From Xenorhabdus budapestensis (GTDB taxonomy: Bacteria > Pseudomonadota > Gammaproteobacteria > Enterobacterales > Enterobacteriaceae): 64,000 nt of DNA. Position 1 is the stretch's first letter. Each line of letters begins with the position of its first letter. The notes beneath the pieces were generated by a model that saw only the letters and a program-made list of their open reading frames with translations, had not been told where the DNA came from and did not search any database. The translations under genes and the position numbers were made by a program. Shown piece after piece: positions 48,679 through 57,892 of this stretch. The DNA is taken from contig NZ_NIBS01000001.1 of the NCBI RefSeq assembly GCF_002632465.1, positions 493,669-557,668 on the forward strand, written 5' to 3'.

Positions 48679-50814
48679 ATGGCACTTTCCAATTCAATAA
48701 AAACTCAAATCAGCCAATGGTATAAGGCACTATCCATCCATATCAATGGCTTCGTTCCAAGAGCTCCACAGCGCCAGATGATTGCAGAAGTAGCAAAAAC
48801 ATTGGCAGATGAAGAAGGGCGGCATTTAGTGATAGAAGCACCAACCGGTGTGGGAAAAACGCTGTCTTATCTTATCCCTGGTATTGCTGTCAGTCGGGCG
48901 GAACAAAAGCCATTGGTGGTAAGTACAGCCAATGTCGCTTTACAAGATCAGATTTATAGTAAAGACCTACCGTTATTGCGAAAGATTATTCCCGATTTGA
49001 AATTTACCGGGGCTTTTGGTCGTGCGCGTTATGTTTGTCCTCGTAATCTGGAAGCTATTTGTGCTGCTGATGGAGAGCAAATTGATTTGATGTTTCTGGT
49101 GGAAGATCAGACAACGATTGCCAATAGTGAGGAACGGGAGTTGTGCCGCAGTTTACGTAATGATTATACAACTTCTGTCTGGGATGGTTTACGTGATCAC
49201 CATAAACTGGCATTGTCGGATTCGCTGTGGTCAAAGATCAGCACGGATAAAATGAACTGTCTGGCGAGAAATTGTCAGTTTTACCATCGCTGCCCATTCT
49301 TTCTTGCCAGAAGGGAGATCGAAGATGCCGATGTCGTGGTTGCCAATCATGCTTTGGTTATGGCAGCACTGGAAAGTGAATCTGTCTTACCGGAAGCTAA
49401 GAATCTGCTGCTGGTTTTGGATGAAGGCCATCATGTTCCCGATGTTGCAAGGGACTCACTGGAAGTTGAAGGGGAAATCACACTATTTCAGTTAAATGGG
49501 CAACTGGATTCGTTTGTTCGTCATGTAGAACAGTATTTGCTTCAGTTTCGCCCTGCAAAACCACCCACTTTAGCCAATATTACCCGTTTGCAGGCACACT
49601 GTGAAAAAATCTGTGAATGTTTTAAAGAACTGTCGGATATCACACAGGTGTTGTTGCCTGAAAACAGTGAAGTGGAAGAATATCTGTTTGAATTGGGAAA
49701 ACTGCCGGATAACTTGCTGTTGTGTTGCCAGCAACTATTCAAACTTACTGATGGATTACGCAGCTTATCTGAAGCGATTTTAAGTGATCTTACCGAGCAA
49801 ACAGCCAAACAGGATATTGTCAGATTGCACCGTGCTATCTTGCAGACTAGCCGGACATTAGGTTATTTCGAAAATATGACGAAACTGTGGCGATTGGCTG
49901 CACAGGAGGAATCTTCCCACGCCCCGATATCAAAATGGTTAACACGCCGTTATGAGAAGAATCAGTCTCATCTCTACTTTCATTGCGCAGGCATTCGGGT
50001 AAGTGAACAATTAACTCAATTATTATGGCGAAATATTCCTCATGTTGTGGTGACATCGGCAACATTATGCTCCCTGAATAGTTTTTCCCGTATTCAGGAG
50101 CTGACGGGGTTACATGAAAATCATGATGATCGTTTTATTACGTTATCATCTCCTTTTGAGCATGTGCGGCAAGGGCATCTGATTATTCCTAAGATGACAG
50201 AAGAACCCACAATTCATAATGAAGTGAAACATCTTGAGGAGATGGCTCGTTATTTTCGTGCACAAGTTTTGCTGGGCAAACATCAGGGGATGTTGGTGTT
50301 ATTTAGCAGCCAACGAGCAATGGACGGTTTTCTCACTTTCGTAAAAGATTTACGACTAATGTTATTGGTACAAGGAGATCAGCCGCGATATCGACTGGTG
50401 GAAACCCATTGCAGGCGTATTGATGAAGGGCAGGCGAGTGTTCTGGTTGGGTTACAATCCTTTGCAGAAGGGTTGGATCTGAAAGGCGATTACCTTTCAC
50501 AAGTGCATATCCATAAAATTGCTTTTCCACCCGTTACAAATCCCGTCATTATCACTGAAAGTGAATGGCTGAAATCTTTGAAGCGTTATCCGTTTGAAGT
50601 GCAAAGTCTGCCGAGTGCTTCTTTCAGTCTGATCCAACAAGTGGGGAGATTGATACGCAGCCATGAATGTTATGGGGATGTAGTGATTTATGACAAACGG
50701 TTATTAACCAAGCGTTATGGTTCCCGATTGTTGAATGCGTTACCTGTATTTCCGATTGAACAGCCCAAAATACCCTCGGAAGAAGAATTGGTGCGGATGA
50801 AAAAGGATAAATAA
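48679..50814 (+). CDS. dinG: ATP-dependent DNA helicase DinG
   Basis: XPD-like 5-to-3-prime helicase that unwinds D-loops and R-loops and helps replication through transcription units. Walker A EAPTGVGKTLSYL (about 54-66), the iron-sulfur cluster Cys (YVC at about 120 and the CLARNCQFYHRC group at about 194-205), DEGHH (about 247-251) and the C-terminal QVGRLIRS motif VI (about 653-660) are visible. 711 residues against 716 in E. coli. E. coli dinG is SOS-controlled; I found no good LexA box here. Confidence 0.96.
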   Translation: MALSNSIKTQISQWYKALSIHINGFVPRAPQRQMIAEVAKTLADEEGRHLVIEAPTGVGKTLSYLIPGIAVSRAEQKPLVVSTANVALQDQIYSKDLPLLRKIIPDLKFTGAFGRARYVCPRNLEAICAADGEQIDLMFLVEDQTTIANSEERELCRSLRNDYTTSVWDGLRDHHKLALSDSLWSKISTDKMNCLARNCQFYHRCPFFLARREIEDADVVVANHALVMAALESESVLPEAKNLLLVLDEGHHVPDVARDSLEVEGEITLFQLNGQLDSFVRHVEQYLLQFRPAKPPTLANITRLQAHCEKICECFKELSDITQVLLPENSEVEEYLFELGKLPDNLLLCCQQLFKLTDGLRSLSEAILSDLTEQTAKQDIVRLHRAILQTSRTLGYFENMTKLWRLAAQEESSHAPISKWLTRRYEKNQSHLYFHCAGIRVSEQLTQLLWRNIPHVVVTSATLCSLNSFSRIQELTGLHENHDDRFITLSSPFEHVRQGHLIIPKMTEEPTIHNEVKHLEEMARYFRAQVLLGKHQGMLVLFSSQRAMDGFLTFVKDLRLMLLVQGDQPRYRLVETHCRRIDEGQASVLVGLQSFAEGLDLKGDYLSQVHIHKIAFPPVTNPVIITESEWLKSLKRYPFEVQSLPSASFSLIQQVGRLIRSHECYGDVVIYDKRLLTKRYGSRLLNALPVFPIEQPKIPSEEELVRMKKDK

Positions 50815-50868
50815 TAAAAGAGTTAATATTATTTATCCTTTAAACAGAATTTTATGGATAACAGCTAT

Positions 50869-51090
50869 TTATCCTACTTTTTTCAGGAAGCAGGTTTTTA
50901 ATACTAATCCTTTGATCTTATCGGCATTACATTCAATTTCATCTTCCCGATTGGTAAGACGAATATTCTTAATTAATGTACCGCGTTTCAATGTGTTAGA
51001 GGTTCCTTTGACCTTCAGATCTTTGATGACCTGGACTGAATCACCATCATTCAGCAGTGCACCGTTAGTATCTTTGACTTCGATATCCAT
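50869..51090 (-). CDS. PhnA-domain protein (YjdM-like), without zinc ribbon
   Basis: A 73-residue single PhnA domain: VKDTNGALLNDGDSVQVIKDLKVKGTS (about 5-31), then LKRGTLIKNIRLTN and the C-terminal KGLVLKTCFLKK match the second half of E. coli YjdM (PhnA). The N-terminal Cys4 zinc ribbon of YjdM is absent and there is no reading frame for it upstream, so this is the short form. Function unknown; despite its name, PhnA is not needed for phosphonate use. The ATG is followed in the usual family pattern. Confidence 0.88.
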   Translation of the reverse strand: MDIEVKDTNGALLNDGDSVQVIKDLKVKGTSNTLKRGTLIKNIRLTNREDEIECNADKIKGLVLKTCFLKKVG

Positions 51091-51208
51091 CGTATATAAT
51101 CCTCATGTTTGTTTTTAGAACAGACAGTATTATAAAGAGAAAAGTAATTTTTTAAAGGTTAGTATGATTTTTTACGCTATAACTTCTATTTTTGGATATT
51201 TTTAATAA

Positions 51209-51233
51209 CAAAAAAGGCCGTGATAACGGCCTT
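51209..51233 (-). terminator. Terminator of dps
   Basis: On the minus strand AAGGCCGT (51233-51226) and ACGGCCTT (51221-51214) form an 8-bp G/C-rich stem with a 4-base loop, followed by TTTT. Confidence 0.88.
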
Positions 51234-51259
51234 AACATTATGAAAGGATACTCTCTATC

Positions 51260-51766
51260 TCATTGCTCAATATTGGCTTCAATAAACCATAAAAATTTGT
51301 CGAGATCACGGGAAGCAGCAGTGAACATATCTGCTGTGTCTTCATCCTTTGCATCAACAATAGCCTGATGGATATCATTGGCAACGATAGCATAGCGATC
51401 TGCCAGTGCTTTTAAGTGATCTTGCACATCATGAATATCTGTTGGATAACTTTCTAGCCGAGTCCCTTTATGAACATCCTGAGTCGTCCCCAGTGCAATT
51501 CCCCCTAATTGCACTACACGTTCTGCAAAAGTATCGAGATGCTCAACAAGTGTGGTACGGAAATCATCCAGCATTTGATGAATGGCAATAAAGTTTCTGC
51601 CGCGTATATTCCAGTGGGCTTGTTTGGTCATCAAAGACAAATCAATAAATTGGATCACCATATGGTTCAGGGTGGAAATAGAACTTTGCTTAATACCCTC
51701 ATCAATATTATTACGGGTGTAAATCAACTTAGAGGGATTTTTTCTGATAAATTTTGCTGTACTCAT
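51260..51766 (-). CDS. dps: DNA starvation/stationary phase protection protein Dps
   Basis: Ferritin-like dodecamer that stores iron, quenches Fenton chemistry with hydrogen peroxide as oxidant and compacts DNA in stationary phase. 168 residues (E. coli 167). The ferroxidase ligands fall in [31 protein letters not shown] (about 47-77): His, His, Asp, Asp and Glu spaced as in the family. The Lys-containing N-terminal tail ([11 protein letters not shown]) is where DNA binding is expected. A GGGAGC ribosome site precedes the ATG. Confidence 0.97.
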   Translation of the reverse strand: MSTAKFIRKNPSKLIYTRNNIDEGIKQSSISTLNHMVIQFIDLSLMTKQAHWNIRGRNFIAIHQMLDDFRTTLVEHLDTFAERVVQLGGIALGTTQDVHKGTRLESYPTDIHDVQDHLKALADRYAIVANDIHQAIVDAKDEDTADMFTAASRDLDKFLWFIEANIEQ

Positions 51767-51787
51767 CGTAATGCTCCCTTAATTTAA

Positions 51788-51851
51788 ATTATACCCATAG
51801 TCTTTCAGGTCTCAGCTCCTCTGGCTGTATCTTGAAATCCAAAAGGTATAA
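51788..51851 (-). repeat. Dispersed palindromic repeat, copy E
   Basis: On the minus strand: TTATACC, GGATTTCAAGATACAG, a central segment, then GACCTGAAAGACTATGGGTATAA. This inverted copy has both TATACC/GGTATA ends intact. It lies just upstream of dps. Confidence 0.7.
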
Positions 51852-52012
51852 CGAATTATCTTATTGGATACATTAAAAGTAGCTGATCATTTATCAGAAG
51901 TCATATTGCTTTATTCTATCAAATTGATAGTTGATAAAAATATCATTAATCAAAACCGGATAATACTAAGTTCGCCCGGCCTTGAGGAATTATGCAATAT
52001 TATTAAAATAGT

Positions 52013-52903
52013 TTATTCAACCTTTTCGATTTTGGTCTTCTGTTTCACGGTGGAAGTAGAACCAATTGAGGCACAGATAATGCAGAAAAGGGCGAGCCAT
52101 TGCGTCGTAGTTAAGTGCTCATTCAGGAAAATGATACCTGACAAGGCACCTAATGCAGGTTCCAGACTCATTAAAGTACCAAATGTTTTGGCAGGTAAGC
52201 GGGTAAGCGCAATCATTTCCAGTGTATAGGGAAATGCAGTCGACAAAATGGCAATCCCCAAAGCAACGGGCAACAATGAGACATCAGACAGGAGTTCCGG
52301 GCCGGTTTGGATTAACCCCACTGGAAAGAAAATCAAAGCAGCAATTAATGAACCGATCGAAACCGTTGCAGCACCATAGCCTGCACCGGCACGTTGACCG
52401 AAGATAATATAGAGCGCCCAAAAAAAACCTGCTCCTAATGCATACAAAATACCGATAGGATCAAGTGTGCTGACGTCATCCCCGATAGGTAACAGAAAAC
52501 CTAATCCGGCAATGACCAAAGCGATCCAGAGAAAATCCTGTGGACGACGTGAGGAAAACATCGCAACAGCAAGAGGGCCGGTAAATTCAAGTGCAACGGC
52601 GATGCCAAGAGGAATTTTGGAAAGTGCCATGTAAAACAGATAATTCATTCCACCGAGTGAAATGCCGTAGGCAAGGAGAGGGATGATTGATGACCGCTGA
52701 AATTTCAGACGCCAGGGCTTAAAGATCAGGAATAAAATCATTGTCCCCAGTGCAAGTCTCAGAGCTGTTACACCAGGAGCACCAATGACATGAAATACTG
52801 TTTTGGCTAATGATGCACCAGCTTGAATTGATGTCATTGAAAGTAATAATAAAACGATAGGAAGTAGAGGAAAAGATGCCGCCCGATGTTTGGAAAGAGA
52901 CAT
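52013..52903 (-). CDS. rhtA: Threonine/homoserine exporter RhtA
   Basis: Ten-span EamA/DMT-family inner-membrane exporter. 296 residues, close to E. coli RhtA (295) with matching PILLLLLSMTSIQAGASLAK-type start, TALRLALGTMIL, GMNYLFYMALSKIPLGIAVALEFTGPLAVA (about 80-110) and the second EamA repeat ending LFCIICASIGST. In E. coli it lies next to dps as well. A purine-rich ribosome site precedes the ATG. Confidence 0.93.
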   Translation of the reverse strand: MSLSKHRAASFPLLPIVLLLLSMTSIQAGASLAKTVFHVIGAPGVTALRLALGTMILFLIFKPWRLKFQRSSIIPLLAYGISLGGMNYLFYMALSKIPLGIAVALEFTGPLAVAMFSSRRPQDFLWIALVIAGLGFLLPIGDDVSTLDPIGILYALGAGFFWALYIIFGQRAGAGYGAATVSIGSLIAALIFFPVGLIQTGPELLSDVSLLPVALGIAILSTAFPYTLEMIALTRLPAKTFGTLMSLEPALGALSGIIFLNEHLTTTQWLALFCIICASIGSTSTVKQKTKIEKVE

Positions 52904-53048
52904 TTGCAGAAAACCTCAATTACAACATGTTATTTAGGAGTGTCATCTTCGCAGCGAAATAATCAGAACTCAACTGTATTATATGTTGTATGATCATTAA
53001 GCTAACGTATAATCAGAAATTAAAAAAATAATAATGTGGAGTTTAGAC

Positions 53049-53660
53049 ATGAAAGAGACTGTTGTGATGAGTTCATCAGAAAAAAATGAGGCAATAAAGA
53101 GCATTGCGGTTTATTGTGGTTCAAGCTTGGGAGCATCTGAAATTTACAAAAAGAATGCCATTATTTTTGCAAAAGAGCTTGTTAAACGTGGTATTACTTT
53201 AGTGTATGGTGGTGCCAGTGTAGGAATTATGGGAACAGTTGCAGATACAGTATTACACGAAGGAGGTAAAGTTATCGGTGTAATTCCGGCATTGCTGGAA
53301 GAACGCGAAATTTCTCATAAGAATTTATCTGAACTTCATATTGTGGAAACCATGCATCAGCGTAAAAATAAAATGATTGAACTTGCTGATGGTTTTGTTG
53401 CATTGCCCGGTGGTTTTGGCACATTGGAAGAATTTAGTGAAGTCTTTACATGGAGTATGATTGGCCTTAACAGCAAACCATGTGGCATCCTGAATATTAA
53501 TAACTTCTATGAACCTCTGATCTCTATGATTAATAAAATGGCGGACGAGCGGTTTTTGCAGGAAAAATATCGTAATATGGCGATTATTGAGAAAAATCCT
53601 ACCGTATTACTTGACCGTTTTGAACATTATGTAGTGCCTTCAATAAAAACTTACAATTAA
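53049..53660 (+). CDS. LOG-family (TIGR00730) nucleotide 5'-monophosphate phosphoribohydrolase-like protein
   Basis: A Rossmann-fold protein of the Lonely Guy family, many of which release bases from nucleotide 5'-monophosphates (cytokinin-activating in plants and some bacteria). The signature PGGFGTLEEF is at about residues 120-129 with MHQRKNKMIELADGFVALPGG before it, and GGASVGIMGTVAD near 55-67. I choose the ATG at 53049 with GGAG eight bases upstream (203 residues); ATGs at 53034 and 53067 are alternatives. It is the smaller, type I form. It is divergent from rhtA; a GNAT gene follows after 22 bases. Confidence 0.85.
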   Translation: MKETVVMSSSEKNEAIKSIAVYCGSSLGASEIYKKNAIIFAKELVKRGITLVYGGASVGIMGTVADTVLHEGGKVIGVIPALLEEREISHKNLSELHIVETMHQRKNKMIELADGFVALPGGFGTLEEFSEVFTWSMIGLNSKPCGILNINNFYEPLISMINKMADERFLQEKYRNMAIIEKNPTVLLDRFEHYVVPSIKTYN

Positions 53661-53682
53661 TACTGATATTAGGAGCACAGGC

Positions 53683-54147
53683 ATGATAATAAGAACAGCC
53701 TCTATGCAGGATCTTGATGCTATTTCATCACTCTACAATATATTATTCAGTGAAATGGCTGCATTGCAGCCAGACCGATTGAGAGATGTGGAACAGGATA
53801 AAGAATTTATTATTTCCAGCATAAATGATGATAAATTATATTTATTAGTTTCAGAAGATGATAATGGTGATATTAAAGGCTTCTGCATTGCACAAGAAAA
53901 TAAAACACTGCCATTTAACTGCCTGATACCGAGAAATTATGGCTATATTATTGATTTAGTTGTCAGTCAGGATGTCAGAGGTCAGGGTATTGGTCAGCAA
54001 TTATTAACAGAAATGAAAAAGTGGGCGAAGGAAAATAATTACATCCATTTGGAACTAAATGTTTTATCAGAAAATGTTGCAGCGACGAAATTTTATGAAA
54101 GGGAAGGTTATAAAGAAATTAGCAAATTAATGGCTATTACATTGTGA
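53683..54147 (+). CDS. GNAT family N-acetyltransferase
   Basis: A 154-residue acetyl-CoA-dependent acetyltransferase. The CoA-binding motif A lies at about 97-117 (VSQDVRGQGIGQQLLTEMKKW), followed by motif B LNVLSENVAATKFYEREGYKEISK. The substrate cannot be read from the sequence. AGGAG precedes the ATG with good spacing. It lies 22 bases after the LOG-family gene, so they may share a transcript. It is rather AT-rich and not part of the E. coli order. Confidence 0.85.
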   Translation: MIIRTASMQDLDAISSLYNILFSEMAALQPDRLRDVEQDKEFIISSINDDKLYLLVSEDDNGDIKGFCIAQENKTLPFNCLIPRNYGYIIDLVVSQDVRGQGIGQQLLTEMKKWAKENNYIHLELNVLSENVAATKFYEREGYKEISKLMAITL

Positions 54148-54161
54148 TTCAGGGAGAGCAG

Positions 54162-54369
54162 ATGCAAGTGATGATCGATAAATCGTATCAAAATAAGAAT
54201 CGGTAGTTTTTCTATGCAATTATTGCTGAATGAAATGAAACAACAAACAGATTGCCACAAAATATCTGTTTGTTATGATGAAATGAGTGAGCGACACCGT
54301 AAATTCTACCAGCATTTTGGCTTTACTAAAGTGGGTTGTTTTGATGAGTATGAGGAAATGTTAGCGTAA
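54162..54369 (+). pseudogene. Frameshifted C-terminal remnant of a second GNAT acetyltransferase
   Basis: Two adjacent frames make one GNAT C-terminal half. The first (ATG 54162) reads MQVMIDKSYQNK then stops; the second (from about 54199, ATG at 54214) reads IGSFSMQLLLNEMKQQ and continues to a TAA at 54367-54369 with the motif RKFYQHFGFTKVG. Joining them restores the acetyl-CoA loop Q-N-K-G-I-G, which implies loss of two bases at about 54198. The N-terminal half of the domain is missing. It resembles polyamine-acetylase-type GNATs only generally. The gap around it (54148-54594) shows nothing else. Confidence 0.75.
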
Positions 54370-54594
54370 CTCATTGTAAAAAAATAAGTTTAGCTACTCA
54401 TCAAAGGGAGAAAATATTTCCCATATGATTAACGTTGTTAACGGATGTTATAGGTAAATTAATAATTCTGGAGCTTGCTAAAAGAATATTTGTCTGCCAG
54501 AATTTAAAATAAATATGGCAGTAAGTTTATTTGGTGTATCCTCAATCTCGTTAAATAAAAATATGATAAACCTCCAAACTTCTGTGGTGAAATA

Positions 54595-55812
54595 ATGAAA
54601 ATAGGGAAACACTTTAGTAATAGTTTTATTCTTAAATTACTATTGTTTATTATGATTGCCGGTTTGGGATTGAGAGTACCGATATCTTATATCCCACCTA
54701 TGTCACAGGAAATCATCGACGATTTAAAAATAAGCCATTCTACGTTCGGTTTGTTAACATCGCTGTCACCCTTGTGTTTTTTTCTATTCTCTCCCTTAAC
54801 TCCTTATTTTGAAAGTAAAATAGGTTTATATAAAACCTTATTGATGACATTTATCGTTGCTATTGTTGCTTATTTTTTAAGGTTGAATAGCTCTCTGATA
54901 TTACTGTTGACTTCTACAGTAATGTTTGGGTTTGCCATCGGACTGGGAAATATTGCATTACCTTCATTCTTTAAAAGTTTGGGGAGTAGCAGGGTCGCTC
55001 TTTTATCATCATGTTATACGGCTTCTCTGTATTTGGGGCCAGCAATGGCAACGGGCCTTACTTTACCTGTTAAGCATATTTTCGGGTTTTCCTGGAACGG
55101 AGTATCCTGGATTTGGATCTTGATCCCGATATTTTCGTTACTCTTGATTTTGTTGTTTTCTGATAAAAAATCCCGGGCCTCAGACAGTAGCCCACATTCT
55201 CCCGGTAATTATGATGATAAACCCGATAAAGTCATTAACCCGTGGGTAAGTATTCCATGTTGGGTTATGGCTGTTTATTTTTCTATTTTATCACTTAATT
55301 TTTATATCATAACTGCCTGGTTCCCCGAAATTATCAGTTCTTATGGTTTAGGCCAGACTGAAGCGGCATCCTATGCGGCTTTGTTCTCATTGATTGCGAT
55401 ACCTTTTGCAACATTAACGGCATTTTATATCTATAAGATAAAAAGACAGGAAATTATGTTCATCATTAACCCAATTATTGGTATGTTGGGGATTGTACTA
55501 TTCGTTTATGGTCAGAAGAGTTTAATTCCTGTTGCAGTTATGATCATGGGAATCGGTGCTGGTATCTGTACAGGCGTTGCATTTTTACTGCCGTTGTTGC
55601 GTTTCAATCATACCGCCAATGTTACAAGAGCAAACTCGATGATACAGTCAATTGGCTATTTGATTGCGTTTTGTGGCCCGGTTGTTTCTGGTTATATTCA
55701 TGATTTAACTTCCTCATGGAGTATCGTTATGTGGATGCTTTTCATTATTCTGGCGATACAAGGGATCTTGGGGATAGTAATTGGAAAAAATGAAAAGCTT
55801 GATGCTAAATAG
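54595..55812 (+). CDS. MFS transporter, CynX/NimT-like
   Basis: A 405-residue, 12-span major facilitator. The N-terminal region LRVPISYIPPMSQEIIDDLKISHSTFGLLTSLSPLCFFLFSP (about 26-67) has the layout of the CynX (cyanate) and NimT subfamily, whose members carry varied small anions and drugs. The central loop (about 192-215) is hydrophilic. The substrate is unknown. A weak GGTGA ribosome site precedes the ATG. The upstream sequence is AT-rich, and the neighbourhood looks acquired. Confidence 0.82.
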   Translation: MKIGKHFSNSFILKLLLFIMIAGLGLRVPISYIPPMSQEIIDDLKISHSTFGLLTSLSPLCFFLFSPLTPYFESKIGLYKTLLMTFIVAIVAYFLRLNSSLILLLTSTVMFGFAIGLGNIALPSFFKSLGSSRVALLSSCYTASLYLGPAMATGLTLPVKHIFGFSWNGVSWIWILIPIFSLLLILLFSDKKSRASDSSPHSPGNYDDKPDKVINPWVSIPCWVMAVYFSILSLNFYIITAWFPEIISSYGLGQTEAASYAALFSLIAIPFATLTAFYIYKIKRQEIMFIINPIIGMLGIVLFVYGQKSLIPVAVMIMGIGAGICTGVAFLLPLLRFNHTANVTRANSMIQSIGYLIAFCGPVVSGYIHDLTSSWSIVMWMLFIILAIQGILGIVIGKNEKLDAK

Positions 55813-55856
55813 TATCAAACAGGGTAATTATTAGCGGTTTGTATAGCCGCTAATAA

Positions 55857-55918
55857 TATACCTGATGAATTTCAAGATGCAGCAAACAAAACTGCAATTT
55901 TAAAGACGACACAGACAG
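55857..55918 (+). repeat. Dispersed palindromic repeat, copy F
   Basis: TATACC, GAATTTCAAGATGCAGC, AAACAAAACTGCAATTTTAAAGACGAC. The arms ATGCAG/CTGCAA pair around the centre. It lies between the convergent MFS and SDR genes. Confidence 0.7.
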
Positions 55919-55923
55919 AGAGT

Positions 55924-56541
55924 TTAAATTTCAATAACCATTCCTGTCTCCTTACCATAAATACTGCGTATATAGCCTTTCGCTATTTGTTCTCCTGTGC
56001 AAGTTTCCTGCCCGGGGAAGAACCGGGCATAACTGGTAAATGATTCATCCAGTAATCTTGGGCTAACTACGTTAATTCGGATATTGGTGATTTCAGTTGC
56101 TGCCGAGCGGACAAAAGCATCAATAGCGCCATTGGTTACAGCAGTTTGTGAACCATTGGGCGACATTATTTTGCCGACAATACCGGATGTTAAAGTGATT
56201 GAGCCACCAGGTTTAACGTATTGCAAGGCACGGAGTGCAACGTTGATCTGACCCAGTGCTTTATTCTTGATACTTTCCTCATAGTCACTCAGCTTTTCTG
56301 GCTTCGTCCAGTTGGTTTTGCCGAATGCGCAGACAATGGCTTCAAACATTTTATTTTTAGATAAAAAACTATCTAATTGTTGAGTATCGAAAACATCAAG
56401 TGGGTATTCAGATGAATTACGGCTGGCTTGAAGAATTTCAAGATCTGTAGGGTTATCAATCAGCAATGGATGATATTTTTTAATATTACTGATAATGTGC
56501 TTTCCTATATTTCCTGTTGCTCCTATCACTAATATTTTCAT
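55924..56541 (-). CDS. Short-chain dehydrogenase-like protein lacking YxxxK
   Basis: A 205-residue Rossmann protein. The N-terminus MKILVIGATGNIGKHI carries the Gly-rich nucleotide loop (G7, G10, G13). Ser119 in ITLTSGIVG is in the catalytic Ser place, but where SDRs have YxxxK this protein reads AVTNGAIDAFVRS (about 134-146), with Gly in place of Lys. A known divergent SDR subfamily with the NGA motif looks like this, so loss of the classic tetrad may be ancestral. Substrate unknown. It runs with the Gfo/Idh gene (41-base gap), suggesting one transcript. Confidence 0.82.
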   Translation of the reverse strand: MKILVIGATGNIGKHIISNIKKYHPLLIDNPTDLEILQASRNSSEYPLDVFDTQQLDSFLSKNKMFEAIVCAFGKTNWTKPEKLSDYEESIKNKALGQINVALRALQYVKPGGSITLTSGIVGKIMSPNGSQTAVTNGAIDAFVRSAATEITNIRINVVSPRLLDESFTSYARFFPGQETCTGEQIAKGYIRSIYGKETGMVIEI

Positions 56542-56582
56542 ATTGATGACTCCGTAATTTAATTAGATTAGGTTATGAATGC

Positions 56583-57587
56583 TTATTTAGTTTTAGAGTG
56601 TAACTCAGCCCTATATTCTTTCAGAACTTCATCAATCACCCAACTGGTTCGTGAAGCGGATATGCCATTAGAAGGGCAAATATCTTTTCCCTGTAATTGG
56701 TGCACAATTGTCTGGATTAATGGCATTTGAATGTGTGTGGGATTTTCAAAATGGAACTGATGCAGTGTATTGTTTTCATCGTAATATGAAATTGGGGAAT
56801 CACCGAATGTTGCAAAGGTTATTTTGCCTTTTGTACCAACGATTTCAACTTTATCTTCACGAGAGCTGGCAACAAAATTCCAGATACCCACTCCCTGAAC
56901 CTGATTTTCAAACATAAATGACATTGAAACACAATCTTCTGCCGGATAGGCTTTTGCCTGTGAATTAGAGTGCCCTTTGACTGAAATAATTTTTCCTAGA
57001 AGAAAATCCAATATATCCAGTGTGTGGCAAGCTAAATCAACAAATAATCCACCACCGGATATTTCTGGTTTTACAAACCAGGGGAGATTATCAGGATCCA
57101 GATAACGGGACTCCATCTCTCTGAATAACTGACAGACCACAATACGTGGAGTGCCAATCGCACCGGAATCGATCAGCGATTTTATTTTGGTAAATCTCGG
57201 CAATGTTCTGCGATAATAAGCCACAAATAATGGAACATTATGGGACTGGCAGGCAGCAATCATTTCATTACATTCTGAAAATGTCAGAGCCATTGGTTTT
57301 TCTACATAAACTATTTTGCCAGCCTCAGCAGCTAATAAAGTATATTCTTTATGAGTAGAAGGGGGAGTTGCAATGTATACTGCATCAATATCAGGATCGT
57401 TAACCAGCAATTTGGCATCAGAATACCATTTGGGGACATTATGTCTTTTGGCGAAATCTTTAGCTAAATCTGCATTGCGTCGCATAACGGCAATTAATTC
57501 TGAATTTTCCAATTTATAAAAAGCAGGGCCACTTTTTACCTCTGTTACATTACCACAACCAATAATACCCCATCTGATTTTTTGCAT
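56583..57587 (-). CDS. Gfo/Idh/MocA-family oxidoreductase
   Basis: An NAD(P)-dependent oxidoreductase of the glucose-fructose oxidoreductase/inositol dehydrogenase family, 334 residues with the ATG at 57587. N-terminal Rossmann domain (KIRWGIIGCGNVTEV, about 3-17), the cofactor-domain EKPMALT motif (about 93-99) with the conserved Lys, and the C-terminal alpha/beta domain with GGGLFVDLACHTLD (about 180-193), whose Asp and His fit the usual catalytic place. The sugar or cyclitol substrate is not evident. First gene of the pair with the SDR-like protein. Confidence 0.88.
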   Translation of the reverse strand: MQKIRWGIIGCGNVTEVKSGPAFYKLENSELIAVMRRNADLAKDFAKRHNVPKWYSDAKLLVNDPDIDAVYIATPPSTHKEYTLLAAEAGKIVYVEKPMALTFSECNEMIAACQSHNVPLFVAYYRRTLPRFTKIKSLIDSGAIGTPRIVVCQLFREMESRYLDPDNLPWFVKPEISGGGLFVDLACHTLDILDFLLGKIISVKGHSNSQAKAYPAEDCVSMSFMFENQVQGVGIWNFVASSREDKVEIVGTKGKITFATFGDSPISYYDENNTLHQFHFENPTHIQMPLIQTIVHQLQGKDICPSNGISASRTSWVIDEVLKEYRAELHSKTK

Positions 57588-57892
57588 TTTATTTTTCCGG
57601 TATATCAAATTGTTAAGCCGTAAAATTCCTTTCCAGTCTATAATACCTCCTTGTTTTGTTCTATGCTCTCCGTCCGTTTTACATTAGAAAAATTTATTTT
57701 CCTGATTTCAGGGAGAGGGCATTGATGGTGTGACTTTTGAGACGTATAACATTTGAAATGATAGACTTTTTGAAATGACTGTTTGAAGTAGCTATGGAAG
57801 CATATTGGCGATACTTTTTGCTTGTTGTGGCATAATAGATAACTATCGATTTTTCTAAATTCTTTTTTTTATTCACTATAAGAGCAAACGTT
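57588..57892 (+). other. Gap between the Gfo/Idh gene and ybiT
   Basis: Divergent promoters must lie here. On the plus strand TGG-CATAAT at 57828-57836 resembles an extended -10 for ybiT, about 56 bases before its start. No further gene, repeat or RNA is visible. Confidence 0.4.
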
